From Pseudolabrys sp. (GTDB taxonomy: Bacteria; Pseudomonadota; Alphaproteobacteria; Rhizobiales; Xanthobacteraceae), in contig JAHCKG010000001.1 of assembly GCA_026125895.1 (NCBI GenBank), positions 248,001 to 312,000 on the forward strand: DNA of 64,000 nt, in the 5' to 3' direction. Both the position numbers and the translations under genes were made by a program. Positions 36,820-46,263 of the stretch are shown here, piece after piece. Every line of letters starts with the position of its first letter. The first letter of the stretch is position 1. The notes beneath the pieces were generated by a model that was given only the letters and a program-made list of their open reading frames with translations, was not told where the DNA came from and did no database searches.

Positions 36820-38253
36820 ATGGCTAGCGAGGCGCCGCGGCTGCGGCTGTTGGCGGTGGAATGTTTCGAGCGGCAGGTCGCGTTGCGGCTGCCGTTCCGG
36901 TTCGGCGTCGTCACCTTGCGCGAGGCGCCGCAGCTTTTCGTCCGCGCCCGCATCCGCATGGCCGACGGCCGCGAAGGCGAGGGCATTTCGGCGGAACTGC
37001 TGGTGCCGAAGTGGTTCGACAAGTCGCCGGACCTCTCCAACGACGACAACTTCAATCAGCTGCGCCGGTCGCTGGCGAGCGCGCAGCGCCACGCCATCGC
37101 GGTTGGCGACAACACGGCCTTCGGCATCACCGCTTCCGCCAATGCGGCGCATCGCGCCGACTGCGCCAAGGCGGGGCTCAACGGTCTCGTCGCCTCGTTC
37201 GGTCAGGCGCTGACCGAGCGCGCCATCATCGACGCGCTCGGCCGCCTGGAGAGTATCTCCGCCGCGGCGCTGGTGCGCGACAACCGCCTCGGCATCGGGA
37301 CGGCGTTGACGCCGGATCTCGCCGGCTTCGATCTCGACACGTTTCTGGCGACGCGCAAGCCGGCAGACACGATCGCCGCCCGGCACACCGTCGGACTGGT
37401 CGATGCCATCACGCGCGCCGATACGGCCGGCCATCGCCTCGACGACGGCCTGCCGGAAAGCCTGGAGGAGGTGATCGCGGCCTACGGCCAGCGCTATTTC
37501 AAGCTCAAGGTCGGCGGCCGGATCGACGACGACATCGAGCGCCTGGCGCAGATCGCCGCCGTACTCGACCGCGATGCCGGGGCGTACCGCGCAACGCTCG
37601 ACGGCAACGAGCAATACGAGAACGTCGATGCCGTGCTGGCGCTGTGGAAGCACATGGGCGAGGACAAGCGGCTCGCGCGGCTCAAGGCGTCGCTGCTGCT
37701 GATCGAACAGCCAATTGCGCGCAGCGAAGCTCTGAACAAGCCGGTGCACGCCCTGTCCAGGGAGGTGCCGGTCGAGATCGACGAGTCCGACGCCGATTTC
37801 GACGTCTTCCCGCGCGCCAAGGCGCTCGGCTACACCGGCATCTCGTCGAAATCCTGCAAGGGCTTCTACCGCGCGCTGCTCAACAGCGCCCGCGTGTCGA
37901 AATACTCTGCCGAAGGCGGCCACTTCGTCATGTCGGCGGAAGACCTCACCACGCAAGGCGGCGTCGCCGTGCAGCAGGACTTGATGCTGGCCTCGCTGGT
38001 CGGCGCCACGCATGTCGAGCGCAACGGCCATCACTATGTCGATGGCATGGCCGGCGCGCCGCAGGCCGAGCAGGACGCGTTCCTCGCCGCGCATGGCGAT
38101 CTCTACGCCCGCGCCGCCAACGGCCGCGTCCGCCTTTCGATCAACAACGGCGACATTTCCCTGCGCTCGATCGCGCAGGCGCCGGGCCTCGCCACCGCCG
38201 TCGAGCCGGACTGGTCGGCGATGCGGCCCAGTCCCGCGCTCGCCAACGCATAA
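36820..38253 (+). CDS. Enolase-superfamily (mandelate racemase-like) protein
   Basis: A 477-residue protein, longer than the usual 350-400. KLKVGG near residue 230 supplies the KxK-like base; DGNEQY, EQPI and EIDESDADFD are consistent with the metal-ligand strands. Members abstract an alpha-proton from a carboxylate to dehydrate, racemise or cycloisomerise it. GGAGG before ATG 36820. The adjacent isomerase and transporter suggest sugar-acid dehydration. Which active-site residues are fully conserved needs an alignment. Confidence 0.75.
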   Translation: MASEAPRLRLLAVECFERQVALRLPFRFGVVTLREAPQLFVRARIRMADGREGEGISAELLVPKWFDKSPDLSNDDNFNQLRRSLASAQRHAIAVGDNTAFGITASANAAHRADCAKAGLNGLVASFGQALTERAIIDALGRLESISAAALVRDNRLGIGTALTPDLAGFDLDTFLATRKPADTIAARHTVGLVDAITRADTAGHRLDDGLPESLEEVIAAYGQRYFKLKVGGRIDDDIERLAQIAAVLDRDAGAYRATLDGNEQYENVDAVLALWKHMGEDKRLARLKASLLLIEQPIARSEALNKPVHALSREVPVEIDESDADFDVFPRAKALGYTGISSKSCKGFYRALLNSARVSKYSAEGGHFVMSAEDLTTQGGVAVQQDLMLASLVGATHVERNGHHYVDGMAGAPQAEQDAFLAAHGDLYARAANGRVRLSINNGDISLRSIAQAPGLATAVEPDWSAMRPSPALANA

Positions 38254-38277
38254 GAAACTCACGACAGGGAAACGACC

Positions 38278-39105
38278 ATGAAGACCGAAGGCCTCTCGAT
38301 CAATCTCGCCACCGTGCGCCAGCAGTGGAAGCTGCCGGAGGCGGTGGAAGCCTGCCGCCGCCACGGCATCACCTGGGTCGATCCGTGGCGCGATCAGGTC
38401 GCGGCGGTCGGTCTCGACACCGCGGTGAAGGCGATCAAGGACAACGGGATGCGCGTCTCCGGCTATTGCCGCGGCGGCATGTTTCCCGCCGCCGACGCTG
38501 CCGGCCGCCAGGCCGCGATCGACGACAACAAGCGCGCGCTGGATGAGGCTGCCGCGCTTGGCGCGAAGTGTCTCGTCCTGGTCGTCGGCGGCCTGCCGCA
38601 GGGCTCGCGCGACATCGGCGCGGCGCGGCAGATGGTTCAGGACGGCCTCGCCGCCGTCCTGCCGCACGCGCGTTCGGTCGGCGTGCCGCTCGCCATCGAG
38701 CCCTTGCACCCGATGTATGCCGGCGACCGCGCCTGTGTGAACACGCTCAAGCAGTCGCTCGACATGGCCGGCCAGCTCGGCGACGACGTCGGCGTCGCCA
38801 TCGACGTCTACCATGTGTGGTGGGACCCGGAGGTCGAGGCGCAGATCGCCCGCGCCGGCCGCGAGAAGCGCATCCTCGGCTATCACATCTGCGACTGGCT
38901 GGTGCCGACCAAGGACCTGCTGCTCGACCGCGGCATGCCGGGCGACGGCGTCGTCGATCTGCCGCGCTTCCGCCGATGGATTGAGGCCGCCGGCTACACC
39001 GGGCCGACCGAAATCGAGATCTTCTCGGCCAAGGACTGGTGGACCCGGCCGGGTGACGAGGTGCTCGAAACCTGCATCGCGCGCTACAACGACACCTTCA
39101 AGTAA
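38278..39105 (+). CDS. Xylose-isomerase-like TIM barrel (sugar phosphate isomerase/epimerase)
   Basis: A 275-residue TIM barrel of the AP-endonuclease-2/xylose isomerase-like family. AIEPLHPMYAGD, AIDVYHVWWDPEVEAQI and GYHICDWLVP give the Glu, Asp and His metal ligands, and PTEIEIFS the last. It likely isomerises or epimerises a sugar or keto acid. It is 24 bases after the enolase-superfamily gene and ends 17 bases before tRNA-Arg, the last chromosomal gene before the island. Confidence 0.88.
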   Translation: MKTEGLSINLATVRQQWKLPEAVEACRRHGITWVDPWRDQVAAVGLDTAVKAIKDNGMRVSGYCRGGMFPAADAAGRQAAIDDNKRALDEAAALGAKCLVLVVGGLPQGSRDIGAARQMVQDGLAAVLPHARSVGVPLAIEPLHPMYAGDRACVNTLKQSLDMAGQLGDDVGVAIDVYHVWWDPEVEAQIARAGREKRILGYHICDWLVPTKDLLLDRGMPGDGVVDLPRFRRWIEAAGYTGPTEIEIFSAKDWWTRPGDEVLETCIARYNDTFK

Positions 39106-39122
39106 GGTACAAGACCGCCTGC

Positions 39123-39199
39123 GCGCCCGTAGCTCAGCTGGATAGAGCATCAGACTTCGAATCTGAGGGTCGGGAGTTCGAATCTCTCCGGGCGCGCCA
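39123..39199 (+). tRNA. tRNA-Arg (anticodon TCG)
   Basis: Acceptor GCGCCCG pairs with CGGGCGC, and an encoded CCA ends the gene. The D arm is AGCTC...GAGC, the anticodon arm is TCAGA-CTTCGAA-TCTGA with TCG anticodon, and the T arm is GGGAG-TTCGAAT-CTCTC-like. This tRNA decodes CGA. Its 3' end is the insertion site of the serine-recombinase island. Confidence 0.95.
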
Positions 39200-40834
39200 T
39201 TTGCGTACAAAACCACGAACATTACCGTTCGTGGTCTGTTTGCCGGCGATAGCGGCCTGGAGCACATCCTTGCTGCCGACGATCCGAATTGCCCGGTCAC
39301 CGACCTCCACGGCATCGACCACGGACCGGATGTAAGTCTTGCGGGCGTGAGTATCGCCGGTATCGAGTTTCTCGGTCATCAAGCGGGCAAAGGTATCGAT
39401 TTTGACGGTGTCGATGACCGCCGCCGTGGCGCATTGAGCGCGCGCCCGGTCGAGCGCGGCTTTGGCTTGGTCGCGTTGCGATTTGAGCGCCGCGACCCGC
39501 TCGCGCAGGATATCATCGAGTTCGACAATCCCGTCCTCGATCGAGCGGTACAGCCGCCGGAGCCGATCCTCGCATTCGGTGACTTCGTGTTGAAGGGCGG
39601 TGAGGCGGCGATCGACCGCCTCAGTTTTGGCCGTCTGCCGGTCGGCCAATATCTGCAGGAGGCTGGTAAGGCGGTCCGGGGTTAGAAGGCGCTGCTTCAG
39701 CCCGTTGACGACGATGCCGTCGAGCACGGCGGCGGGAACATGCCGCCCCTTGCACACGCTCTTGCCTTTTTGCTGGCAGCCGCCGCAACTGTAGTACGAG
39801 TAGGCCTTGCCGCGACGGACGGTCCCAGTTCGCGTCATACCGGCGCCACAGGAAGCGCAGACGGCAATGCCCGTCAGCAGCGACGGACCGTTCACAACCC
39901 GCGGCGGGGTGACCCTGGGGTTGCTCTGCCCGAGCTTGGCCTGCACCCGTTCAAAGACGTCCATGTCGATGATTGTGGGGATCGAGATTTCGATGACTGT
40001 CGACGGGTCGTGCCGGCCGCCGTTGCGGGCGTCGCGTTTGCCGTACGATTTGCGTCCGGTCGCATAAGAGGCGTCGGTCAGAATCCTATGCAGCGGTCCA
40101 ACGCCGAAGGTTGCGCCACGGCGCGTCCGATAGCCGTGACTATTGAGCCACTTGGTAGTCTCCTTCACACCGAGCGGGCCGGTCGTCCCGTCACCCTCCA
40201 GATAGAGCCGGTAGATCAGGCGGACGATTTCGGCTTCGACTGGATCGACATCGAGCTTTTTCTTGATCTTCTGCCCGCGACGTTCGGCTTCAACGATCTT
40301 GTAGCCTAGTGGCGCCATGGAGCCATTCCAAAATCCTTGTTTGGCGGACTCCCGCATAGCGCGCGCGGTATTCTTGGAGATTTCACGGGAGGTCGCCTCA
40401 TCGAAAATACCGATGAGCTGGCGCATCAAAATGCTGGATGGGTCGTCATTGGTCGGCTGCGTGACTGAGACGACCTCGACGCCGTGCTTGCGCAATTTGC
40501 GGATCGCAAGCTCCATGTCGGCGCCGTTACGATAGAATCGGTTGAACGCGTAGCAGACGATCACATCGAAAGGACGATCCGGATCGCATGCGCGCTCGAT
40601 CATCTTCTGGAATGCCGGTCGACGATCGTCAGTCGCGCTGGCGCCCGCTTCTACGAATTCGTCGACGATCGGCCAGCCGTTTGATTCGCAGTGCCGCGTG
40701 CCGATATCGCGTTGCGACGGCAAGGAGACATCGGACTTTGCCTGCCGACCGGTGCTCACACGCAGATAGAGAACGGCACGCTTTCCTGCGTCCGCCGTTA
40801 CATTGTCGGGATTACGAAATGCATGCCTGCTCAT
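39134..40834 (-). CDS. Large serine recombinase (site-specific integrase)
   Basis: A 566-residue large serine recombinase. The catalytic domain has LYLRVSTGRQ with the nucleophilic Ser, and the later conserved Arg positions. A recombinase domain follows (GYKIVEAERRGQKIKK...), then a zinc ribbon (CASCGAGM...CGGCQQKGKSVC) and a long coiled coil near residues 410-500. ATG 40834 is chosen; a GTG at 40876 would add 14 residues. The last 20 or so residues (RRDSNSRPSDSKSDALS) are encoded by the antisense strand of the tRNA-Arg gene. This is the expected sign of an attachment site in the tRNA. Confidence 0.93.
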   Translation of the reverse strand: MSRHAFRNPDNVTADAGKRAVLYLRVSTGRQAKSDVSLPSQRDIGTRHCESNGWPIVDEFVEAGASATDDRRPAFQKMIERACDPDRPFDVIVCYAFNRFYRNGADMELAIRKLRKHGVEVVSVTQPTNDDPSSILMRQLIGIFDEATSREISKNTARAMRESAKQGFWNGSMAPLGYKIVEAERRGQKIKKKLDVDPVEAEIVRLIYRLYLEGDGTTGPLGVKETTKWLNSHGYRTRRGATFGVGPLHRILTDASYATGRKSYGKRDARNGGRHDPSTVIEISIPTIIDMDVFERVQAKLGQSNPRVTPPRVVNGPSLLTGIAVCASCGAGMTRTGTVRRGKAYSYYSCGGCQQKGKSVCKGRHVPAAVLDGIVVNGLKQRLLTPDRLTSLLQILADRQTAKTEAVDRRLTALQHEVTECEDRLRRLYRSIEDGIVELDDILRERVAALKSQRDQAKAALDRARAQCATAAVIDTVKIDTFARLMTEKLDTGDTHARKTYIRSVVDAVEVGDRAIRIVGSKDVLQAAIAGKQTTNGNVRGFVRKWRARRDSNSRPSDSKSDALSS

Positions 40835-40897
40835 ATTGCACCGATGCGCGCTCTGGGAGAGTTGATTCCGCTGCACCAGGCGCTTTTTGTCAATGAG

Positions 40898-41149
40898 TTA
40901 TTCGCGCCTAATTCTGCGCGGCGTTTCCGAGTTCAGCGTCAAGAGGTCCCGCAAGGCGCTTCCAAGCAACAGTTCGACGGCGCGCGCCTCGATTTCGGTG
41001 ACCGGTGGATTTTCAGACATCTGAATGATGACATCATAACTGGCCGCATCCGTCGCTGTGCCGCCGGCCACGCGAGGCCCTCGCTCGGGCCGAGCATGCC
41101 CGGGCCGATAACGAGCGCGACGGCGGTGAGCTTTCGGCTCAGAGTTCAT
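40898..41149 (-). CDS. Small hypothetical protein between relaxase and recombinase
   Basis: An 83-residue protein with a basic N-terminal half (KAHRRRARYRPGH) and an acidic, Leu-rich C-terminal half (ARAVELLLGSALRDLLTL). The ATG overlaps the relaxase stop by 11 bases, which suggests coupled translation. No family is recognised. A DNA-binding or relaxosome-related role is possible from the charge pattern and position only. Confidence 0.55.
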   Translation of the reverse strand: MNSEPKAHRRRARYRPGHARPERGPRVAGGTATDAASYDVIIQMSENPPVTEIEARAVELLLGSALRDLLTLNSETPRRIRRE

Positions 41150-43781
41150 GGCCAAGCTCCGCTTGTCGCCGCTCGCGGATATTCCTGATGGTCAGTTGTT
41201 GCGCCGGGTTTCCTGCCGCGAGATCGAGAGCCGCTGTCTTAACGGAGGTGCGGGCAAGCCGCTCGGCGAGCCAGGTGCGCCGTTCGACGTCGGTAAAGAC
41301 AAGATTGTCATTCTGGCGGTCGACGGGCAGTTCGGCGGCGAGCCGGCGGTCGATTGCTTTGCCGTCGACCACGAGCGCCGTGCGCTCGCGTGCGCGGCTG
41401 ACCGCGACGTACACATCGTGGCGGTTCAGACTGGCATCGAGGTAGACGACCGCATTGTCGACCGTCAGCCCTTGCGATCCGTAAATGGTCGATGCATAGG
41501 CCCAGCCGAGACGTGGGCGGCCCTGGGCATCGGCGAGTTGCAGCGGATCAAACGTGACCCGCCGCCCATTGACCTCCGCCTCGATGCGAAGGCGAGGGCT
41601 CTTCCGCGCCGGCGCGCGGCGCTCGCTTACCCGCGTGACCGTGGCCACGGTACCGTTGATGACGCTGAGTTCGTCGTGGCGAGCCAGGAACCTGATGCGA
41701 TCGCCGCGGGCGAGCTGAACCTGCGTGGCGTGCCCGGACGGTGTGGCCGCCGTGAACGCGATTTCTCTGCCCGCGATCAGGCCGGCTGCTTTGCGCCGTT
41801 CGCGCACGGCGTGCGAGATTGCGACGACCGCGGCATTGGATTTGGCGAGGATCAGCACCGACCCGTGAGGGTTCTGCTCTCCGATCTTCGCCGCCTCGCC
41901 GACAATCGCATTGAGGGTGGCTTTGGCGCCAGACGCCTCGATCAGCAGCCCTCGTTTGGCGAAGGCGTCGAGCGCCGTCGCGGCCCGGCCGGCGCCAAAA
42001 TCGGTAATTGCCTTGCGTGCCCACGGCTCGCGTTGACGTACGATGGATTGGATGCGCGCGGTCTCGACCGCACGTGTAACAAGATCGAGACCCGGACCGG
42101 CTCCTATCGCCTGCTGTTGCTGACGGTCGCCAACCAGGATCAACTTGGCGCCTGCCTGCTGGACGGCGCCCAGGAGCGTGCGCATATCGCGGGCACTGAG
42201 GAGCCCGGCCTCATCCGCGATCAGCACGGTCCGGTTGTCCAGGACCTTTTGACCGGCGTTGAGCATCGCGAACCACGAGGCCGTCGCGCGGGATTCGACC
42301 CCAAGGTCGTCTGCAAGCAGCTTCGCAATCCGCCAGGCCGAGGCGGTCGCGATCACGCGGCGGCCGGCAGCCCGATATGCCAGGACCAGGGGCTCAAGCG
42401 TCGTGGTCTTGCCCACACCGGGCGCGCCTTCGATAATCGCCAGGGCGCTGCCCGCTGCCGCAGCGGCTACCGCGTCCGTCTGCTCAGGAGTAAGCCCAGC
42501 CGACTTGCAGGCGCTCGCTAGGCGCTCCGGATCGAGCGCATGCCACGAGCGGCCCGCGAGTATCTGACTGGTCGCGACCACCTCGCGCTCGATGGCGAGC
42601 ATCTCGGGCGTCGAATAGGCGGGTAGGCCGAGGGCATCGCGCCCGATTTCGATGACGGCGCCACTGCGCAGCAGTCTGTCGACTTCGCCGGTGGCGCGCT
42701 CGCTCGGAAGACCAGTGCCGACAAGCGTGGCGGTGACCGCGCGGATCAGCTCGCGCCGCTCAATGACGCTTTCGTTTTCCGTAAGCGCGGCGGGTAGCGC
42801 CCGTAAACGGGTAGAGAGCAGTTGCTCGCCAGCAACGCGATCGAGGACACGGGTGTTGGTCCGCAGCCGTTCGGTGAAATTCTCGACATCGAGGCCGATC
42901 GCGAGCGCCGCTTCCGTCCAGATTTCTTCTCGATTTTTTGTCTGGTCCGGCCGTTTGGAGCCGCGGGTCGCCTTTGCAATTGCCGCGGCGAGTGCCGTGG
43001 CTTGGGCGCTGGTGACGCCATGCTGACCGAGTTCGGCGTCGATCTCCTGCCGCCGTGCGCTGAAATAGTCGATCGTGCGCTCGTCGACTCCGGCGATCTC
43101 AAAGATTCCGTTCTTGCCGACGCGGTCGATAACGAAGCCGAGATCTTCCAGCTCGTGGGCGAGTGCAGCGTGATACGTCGCTCCTGCTGCCAGCTTGAAG
43201 TCGCGTAGTATCTTTGAATGAAGGCCGCCGATCGTGCCATCGCTGCCGCGGGTGGCAATGTTCAGTGCAACCCCGTGCGTATGAAGATTGCAGTCGCCAA
43301 ATAAGCGCCCGTCCGAGTGTGCGGCAGGCCGACTCTCGCCGTGCCGAAACAAGGCGACTGTCAGCGAGACTTGTTCGATATAGGCGCCGTTGCGTCCGCG
43401 CCGCGCCCAGGCCGCTTCGCGCTCCAGCATCGCAAAGGTCGCACGGGCGGCCCGGTATTGGGCTTCTTCGATCAGCCGTTTTGTATCGTACGAGGCAAAT
43501 GCCCAGGCCAGGCTCACAGAGCGCGGTGCGCTTAAGGTGATATCGAAAGCGGGCGTCCTGTTTTGATGGTGGCGGACTTTGTCGAGCAGCGGCCGCCCGT
43601 CTTCACCGCGCGCGTCATACAGGCGCTCGAACGTCTTGCGCTCGACGATCGAGCCATCGACGAGGCCGAATTCCCCGGCCGGCACGTACCAGACGCCCGG
43701 CGGCTCCTCGCCGCCGAGGTAATACTCAGCTTGCCGCATATAGTAGCTGCTCGAAGCAGCGGGATTCCAGGTCGCAACCAA
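41139..43781 (-). CDS. MobF-family relaxase-helicase (TrwC/TraA-like)
   Basis: An 880-residue conjugative relaxase. SYYMRQAEYYLGG near the N-terminus supplies the catalytic Tyr and CNLHTHGVALN the HUH histidines. From about residue 430 a RecD-like helicase has EGAPGVGKTTTLE (Walker A), VLIADEAGLL (Walker B) and a C-terminal AYASTIYGSQGLTVD motif. It should nick the transfer origin and unwind the strand. TTG 43781 (protein starting VATWNPAASSSYY) is preferred because upstream TTG 43811 lies in the predicted -10 region. Related relaxases also start near ATWNPA. Confidence 0.93.
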   Translation of the reverse strand: MVATWNPAASSSYYMRQAEYYLGGEEPPGVWYVPAGEFGLVDGSIVERKTFERLYDARGEDGRPLLDKVRHHQNRTPAFDITLSAPRSVSLAWAFASYDTKRLIEEAQYRAARATFAMLEREAAWARRGRNGAYIEQVSLTVALFRHGESRPAAHSDGRLFGDCNLHTHGVALNIATRGSDGTIGGLHSKILRDFKLAAGATYHAALAHELEDLGFVIDRVGKNGIFEIAGVDERTIDYFSARRQEIDAELGQHGVTSAQATALAAAIAKATRGSKRPDQTKNREEIWTEAALAIGLDVENFTERLRTNTRVLDRVAGEQLLSTRLRALPAALTENESVIERRELIRAVTATLVGTGLPSERATGEVDRLLRSGAVIEIGRDALGLPAYSTPEMLAIEREVVATSQILAGRSWHALDPERLASACKSAGLTPEQTDAVAAAAAGSALAIIEGAPGVGKTTTLEPLVLAYRAAGRRVIATASAWRIAKLLADDLGVESRATASWFAMLNAGQKVLDNRTVLIADEAGLLSARDMRTLLGAVQQAGAKLILVGDRQQQQAIGAGPGLDLVTRAVETARIQSIVRQREPWARKAITDFGAGRAATALDAFAKRGLLIEASGAKATLNAIVGEAAKIGEQNPHGSVLILAKSNAAVVAISHAVRERRKAAGLIAGREIAFTAATPSGHATQVQLARGDRIRFLARHDELSVINGTVATVTRVSERRAPARKSPRLRIEAEVNGRRVTFDPLQLADAQGRPRLGWAYASTIYGSQGLTVDNAVVYLDASLNRHDVYVAVSRARERTALVVDGKAIDRRLAAELPVDRQNDNLVFTDVERRTWLAERLARTSVKTAALDLAAGNPAQQLTIRNIRERRQAELGHEL

Positions 43782-43832
43782 GGCGAAAGCCCCCGTGAGG
43801 AGGCTTTCCAATTACACCCGAAGCGAGCTGCA

Positions 43833-43849
43833 AATTTCAGGAACGAAGA
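43833..43849 (-). promoter_or_regulatory. Shared transfer-region promoter motif, copy 1
   Basis: Read on the minus strand, TCTTCGTTCCTGAAATT. It is followed 18 bases later by TAATTG (43814-43809), a plausible -10, ahead of the relaxase. The same 17 bases occur at 47187 and 48490. Confidence 0.7.
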
Positions 43850-43876
43850 TCGGCGCCCTCATCTCCCGACGAGGTT

Positions 43877-45652
43877 TCAGCGACGCGGCAGCCAGATGGT
43901 CACCGGCCAATCCAGCATCGCCGGATTGCCGGCGCCGACGAGGATCGCCTTCACCTTCATGCCGGAGACGCCCAGCTCGTAGGCCAGCCGCTCGGCCTTG
44001 ATGATGGGTACTTCCTTCTCCTCCGTGGTCGTAGTTTTCGAAGTGGTCGTTCCCTGCGGGCCCATGGTCGTTGTGTTGCTAGTCTTCTCGACCTCCACAG
44101 TGCGTTTGCCGACGATCTGTTCGGAGAATCGAACGGTTGCGCCGTCGAGGTTCTGCTGACATACGATTTTGGTGCGGAAGCGACGCAACATGCTGACGGC
44201 CTGCCGATCTCCGTAGCGTTCCTGCAGTTGTTCGATCTCGTGAAGGGCCGCAGCGAGGACGCCGACGCCCTTGTTGCGGCCGATGTCGAGAAGATCCGGA
44301 AACCGCCGCAGGCGTCCGAGCGAGGCCAACTCATCGAGACAGAGGAAAATCCGGCGCCTTTGCGAAGTCTCATACGACTCGTCGTTGACATGCGCGGCGA
44401 TGGTGTCGACGACGGCGCCGATCCAGGCCGCCGACAGCTCCGGATAGCGGCCCGACCGCTGCACCACGACCGTTTTTGGCTGTGCTGGGTCGGTATCGTC
44501 CAGCCAAGCCTGAAACGAGAAGTGCCGGTCGGCGGGAACGCCCTTCCAGTTCTCGGCGAGCGGGCGCAGGAACCGCAACACCGCCGCGCGGAAGGACAAG
44601 AAGAAGCTGACCGTCGTCTTGGACAGCGCGCCGGTTTCCTTGTCGATCTCGATCAGCTTCGCCGCCGGCGGGTAGAGCACCGACAGTCGTTCTCTCAGAT
44701 CGACGGGATCTAGCAGCGTCATTTGGTAAAACTCAGGAATGCCCCAGGCTTTGCCATGATCGTGCTGGCAAAGCACGGCACAACCGGCGAGCAACGTTCC
44801 ACTGCCCAAATCCCAGATATTCTGTTCTCCGGACGTATGAGGTGCTTGCAGCGCGCCGAAGGCCTCGGCATCGCTTATCGTCAGGACGTCTCGTCCGACC
44901 GCCCATGCATAACCACCAGGGCGGTGGCCATGCAATATTGCGAAGGCGTGGTCGGCAAGGGGGAGCCCGCGCAGGATCTCGCCGGTCGTGTCGTGAACGA
45001 AAAGCCTGATGTTGCGCTCTGGCAACCGGCGCATGGCGGCCAGAATCTCGTTTAGGAGGTGCAGGATGATGCGTGTTTTGCCGGACCCCGGCGGTCCGAG
45101 GAGCAGAACGCCGCGGATTTCGCGCAGCCGCGACAGGATAACGCCTGGCACAAGCGCAAGGTTGAGACCGCCTTGGAGGCCTTCTGTCGTCATATGGCGT
45201 GACACGCTCGCGACGGCCGCACGGCCACGTACCAGTTCGAGGCCCTCGACGTGCTTGCGCGTGTCAATGATGCCGGCATTGCGCACCATCACGATTGAGG
45301 CGACGAACCAAGCCACCAAGCTCGCCGCAAGACAGCCAGCGATACGTGCATAGAACTCAATCACGATGCCGGTTGCGATCGGAATCCGCCAAAGATCGAC
45401 GAGCGCGGCAACGACCTGGGAATAGCCGAAAATGACGTCTCGCTGTTCGGCAAGGAAAACATGGTACCACGAGGCGAACGTGTCCCACAGCCAGGAGCCG
45501 GTGACGAGCCATGGCCCATCGTCTATCCATGCCGTCGGCGGCATCATCCAGAACGCCACGTAACCGCACAGGACAAGCATTGCGATCGCGCTCAAAGACC
45601 GGACCCGCTTGGCCACTTTGAGGTCGCGCGTTTCGTACTTGGCGAGCTTCAT
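43877..45652 (-). CDS. Type IV coupling protein (VirD4/TraD/TrwB-like)
   Basis: A 591-residue protein. Two or more N-terminal membrane helices (AIAMLVLCGYVAFWMM and a pair near residue 95-125) anchor it. Walker A is LLLGPPGSGKTR, Walker B is IFLCLDELASLGRL, and QLQERYG...FRTKIVCQQ fits the TraG/TraD family. It docks the relaxase-DNA complex to a secretion channel. ATG 45652 has GGGAGA upstream. A Thr-rich stretch near residue 545 is a low-complexity linker. No mating-channel genes lie in the window, so transfer may rely on another element. Confidence 0.9.
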   Translation of the reverse strand: MKLAKYETRDLKVAKRVRSLSAIAMLVLCGYVAFWMMPPTAWIDDGPWLVTGSWLWDTFASWYHVFLAEQRDVIFGYSQVVAALVDLWRIPIATGIVIEFYARIAGCLAASLVAWFVASIVMVRNAGIIDTRKHVEGLELVRGRAAVASVSRHMTTEGLQGGLNLALVPGVILSRLREIRGVLLLGPPGSGKTRIILHLLNEILAAMRRLPERNIRLFVHDTTGEILRGLPLADHAFAILHGHRPGGYAWAVGRDVLTISDAEAFGALQAPHTSGEQNIWDLGSGTLLAGCAVLCQHDHGKAWGIPEFYQMTLLDPVDLRERLSVLYPPAAKLIEIDKETGALSKTTVSFFLSFRAAVLRFLRPLAENWKGVPADRHFSFQAWLDDTDPAQPKTVVVQRSGRYPELSAAWIGAVVDTIAAHVNDESYETSQRRRIFLCLDELASLGRLRRFPDLLDIGRNKGVGVLAAALHEIEQLQERYGDRQAVSMLRRFRTKIVCQQNLDGATVRFSEQIVGKRTVEVEKTSNTTTMGPQGTTTSKTTTTEEKEVPIIKAERLAYELGVSGMKVKAILVGAGNPAMLDWPVTIWLPRR

Positions 45653-46263
45653 GGATTGTCTCCCAACAGAACACCGCGGGCGCGCCAGACGACGATCGTC
45701 GCGCCGGCGGGGATGTAGTTCTCGCGGATATGTCGATTGATCCGGCGCAGCTCGGCTTCCGGTACGGCGAGCAGGCCCGCCGCTCGCTCCCACATCATGG
45801 CGCGATGCAACACGTAGATGCAGCCATCGACCCATTCGTTCAGCCGATCGCAGAGAGGCCAAGTGGAGGTCTCGATCGAGCGCACCGGCGGCGTCTGATA
45901 CTGCCACCGGTGGATCGCCGGGACGACGAGCAGAGACGCCATCAGTATGGGCAGGCCAGTCAGCAGCGCCGCGACCGCGGCCTGCATCCAGTTCGGTGTC
46001 GCCTTCCAGATGTCGCGCAGCCGCCACCGCGGCAGCGTCGGCGGCTCTGCCGGCGGTTGCGGAAGCTTGTGGTCCGGGGCGACGTGCTTGACGACGTTGT
46101 CGTATTGCTCGTTCGTGAGATCCTGCATCGCCTCGCGCGGCAGCCGCACGAACGCTTCGGCGGTGAGGCCCTTGAGTTGCCGCACAAGCGCCTTTTGGTC
46201 GGCGGCGCGCTCTTCGCGCGCCACCTTCACGTTGGTGAGAAATTCGTCGAGGCGCCTAGCCAT
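45649..46263 (-). CDS. Inner-membrane protein of the transfer region, function unknown
   Basis: A 204-residue protein. A charged N-terminal helical region (EFLTNVKVAREERAADQKALVRQ) is followed by one membrane helix (MQAAVAALLTGLPILMASLLVV). A soluble C-terminal domain ends with ENYIPAGATIVVW. GGAGGTGGCC before ATG 46263 is a strong site. It overlaps the coupling-protein start by four bases and the ParA-like stop by eight, so it is in the same operon. It may assist the coupling protein at the membrane. Confidence 0.8.
   Translation of the reverse strand: MARRLDEFLTNVKVAREERAADQKALVRQLKGLTAEAFVRLPREAMQDLTNEQYDNVVKHVAPDHKLPQPPAEPPTLPRWRLRDIWKATPNWMQAAVAALLTGLPILMASLLVVPAIHRWQYQTPPVRSIETSTWPLCDRLNEWVDGCIYVLHRAMMWERAAGLLAVPEAELRRINRHIRENYIPAGATIVVWRARGVLLGDNP

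Noticed and set aside
36769-39315. An 848-codon open frame on the minus strand
   Set aside because: Antisense to the enolase-superfamily and isomerase genes and through the tRNA; composition is that of a shadow frame.
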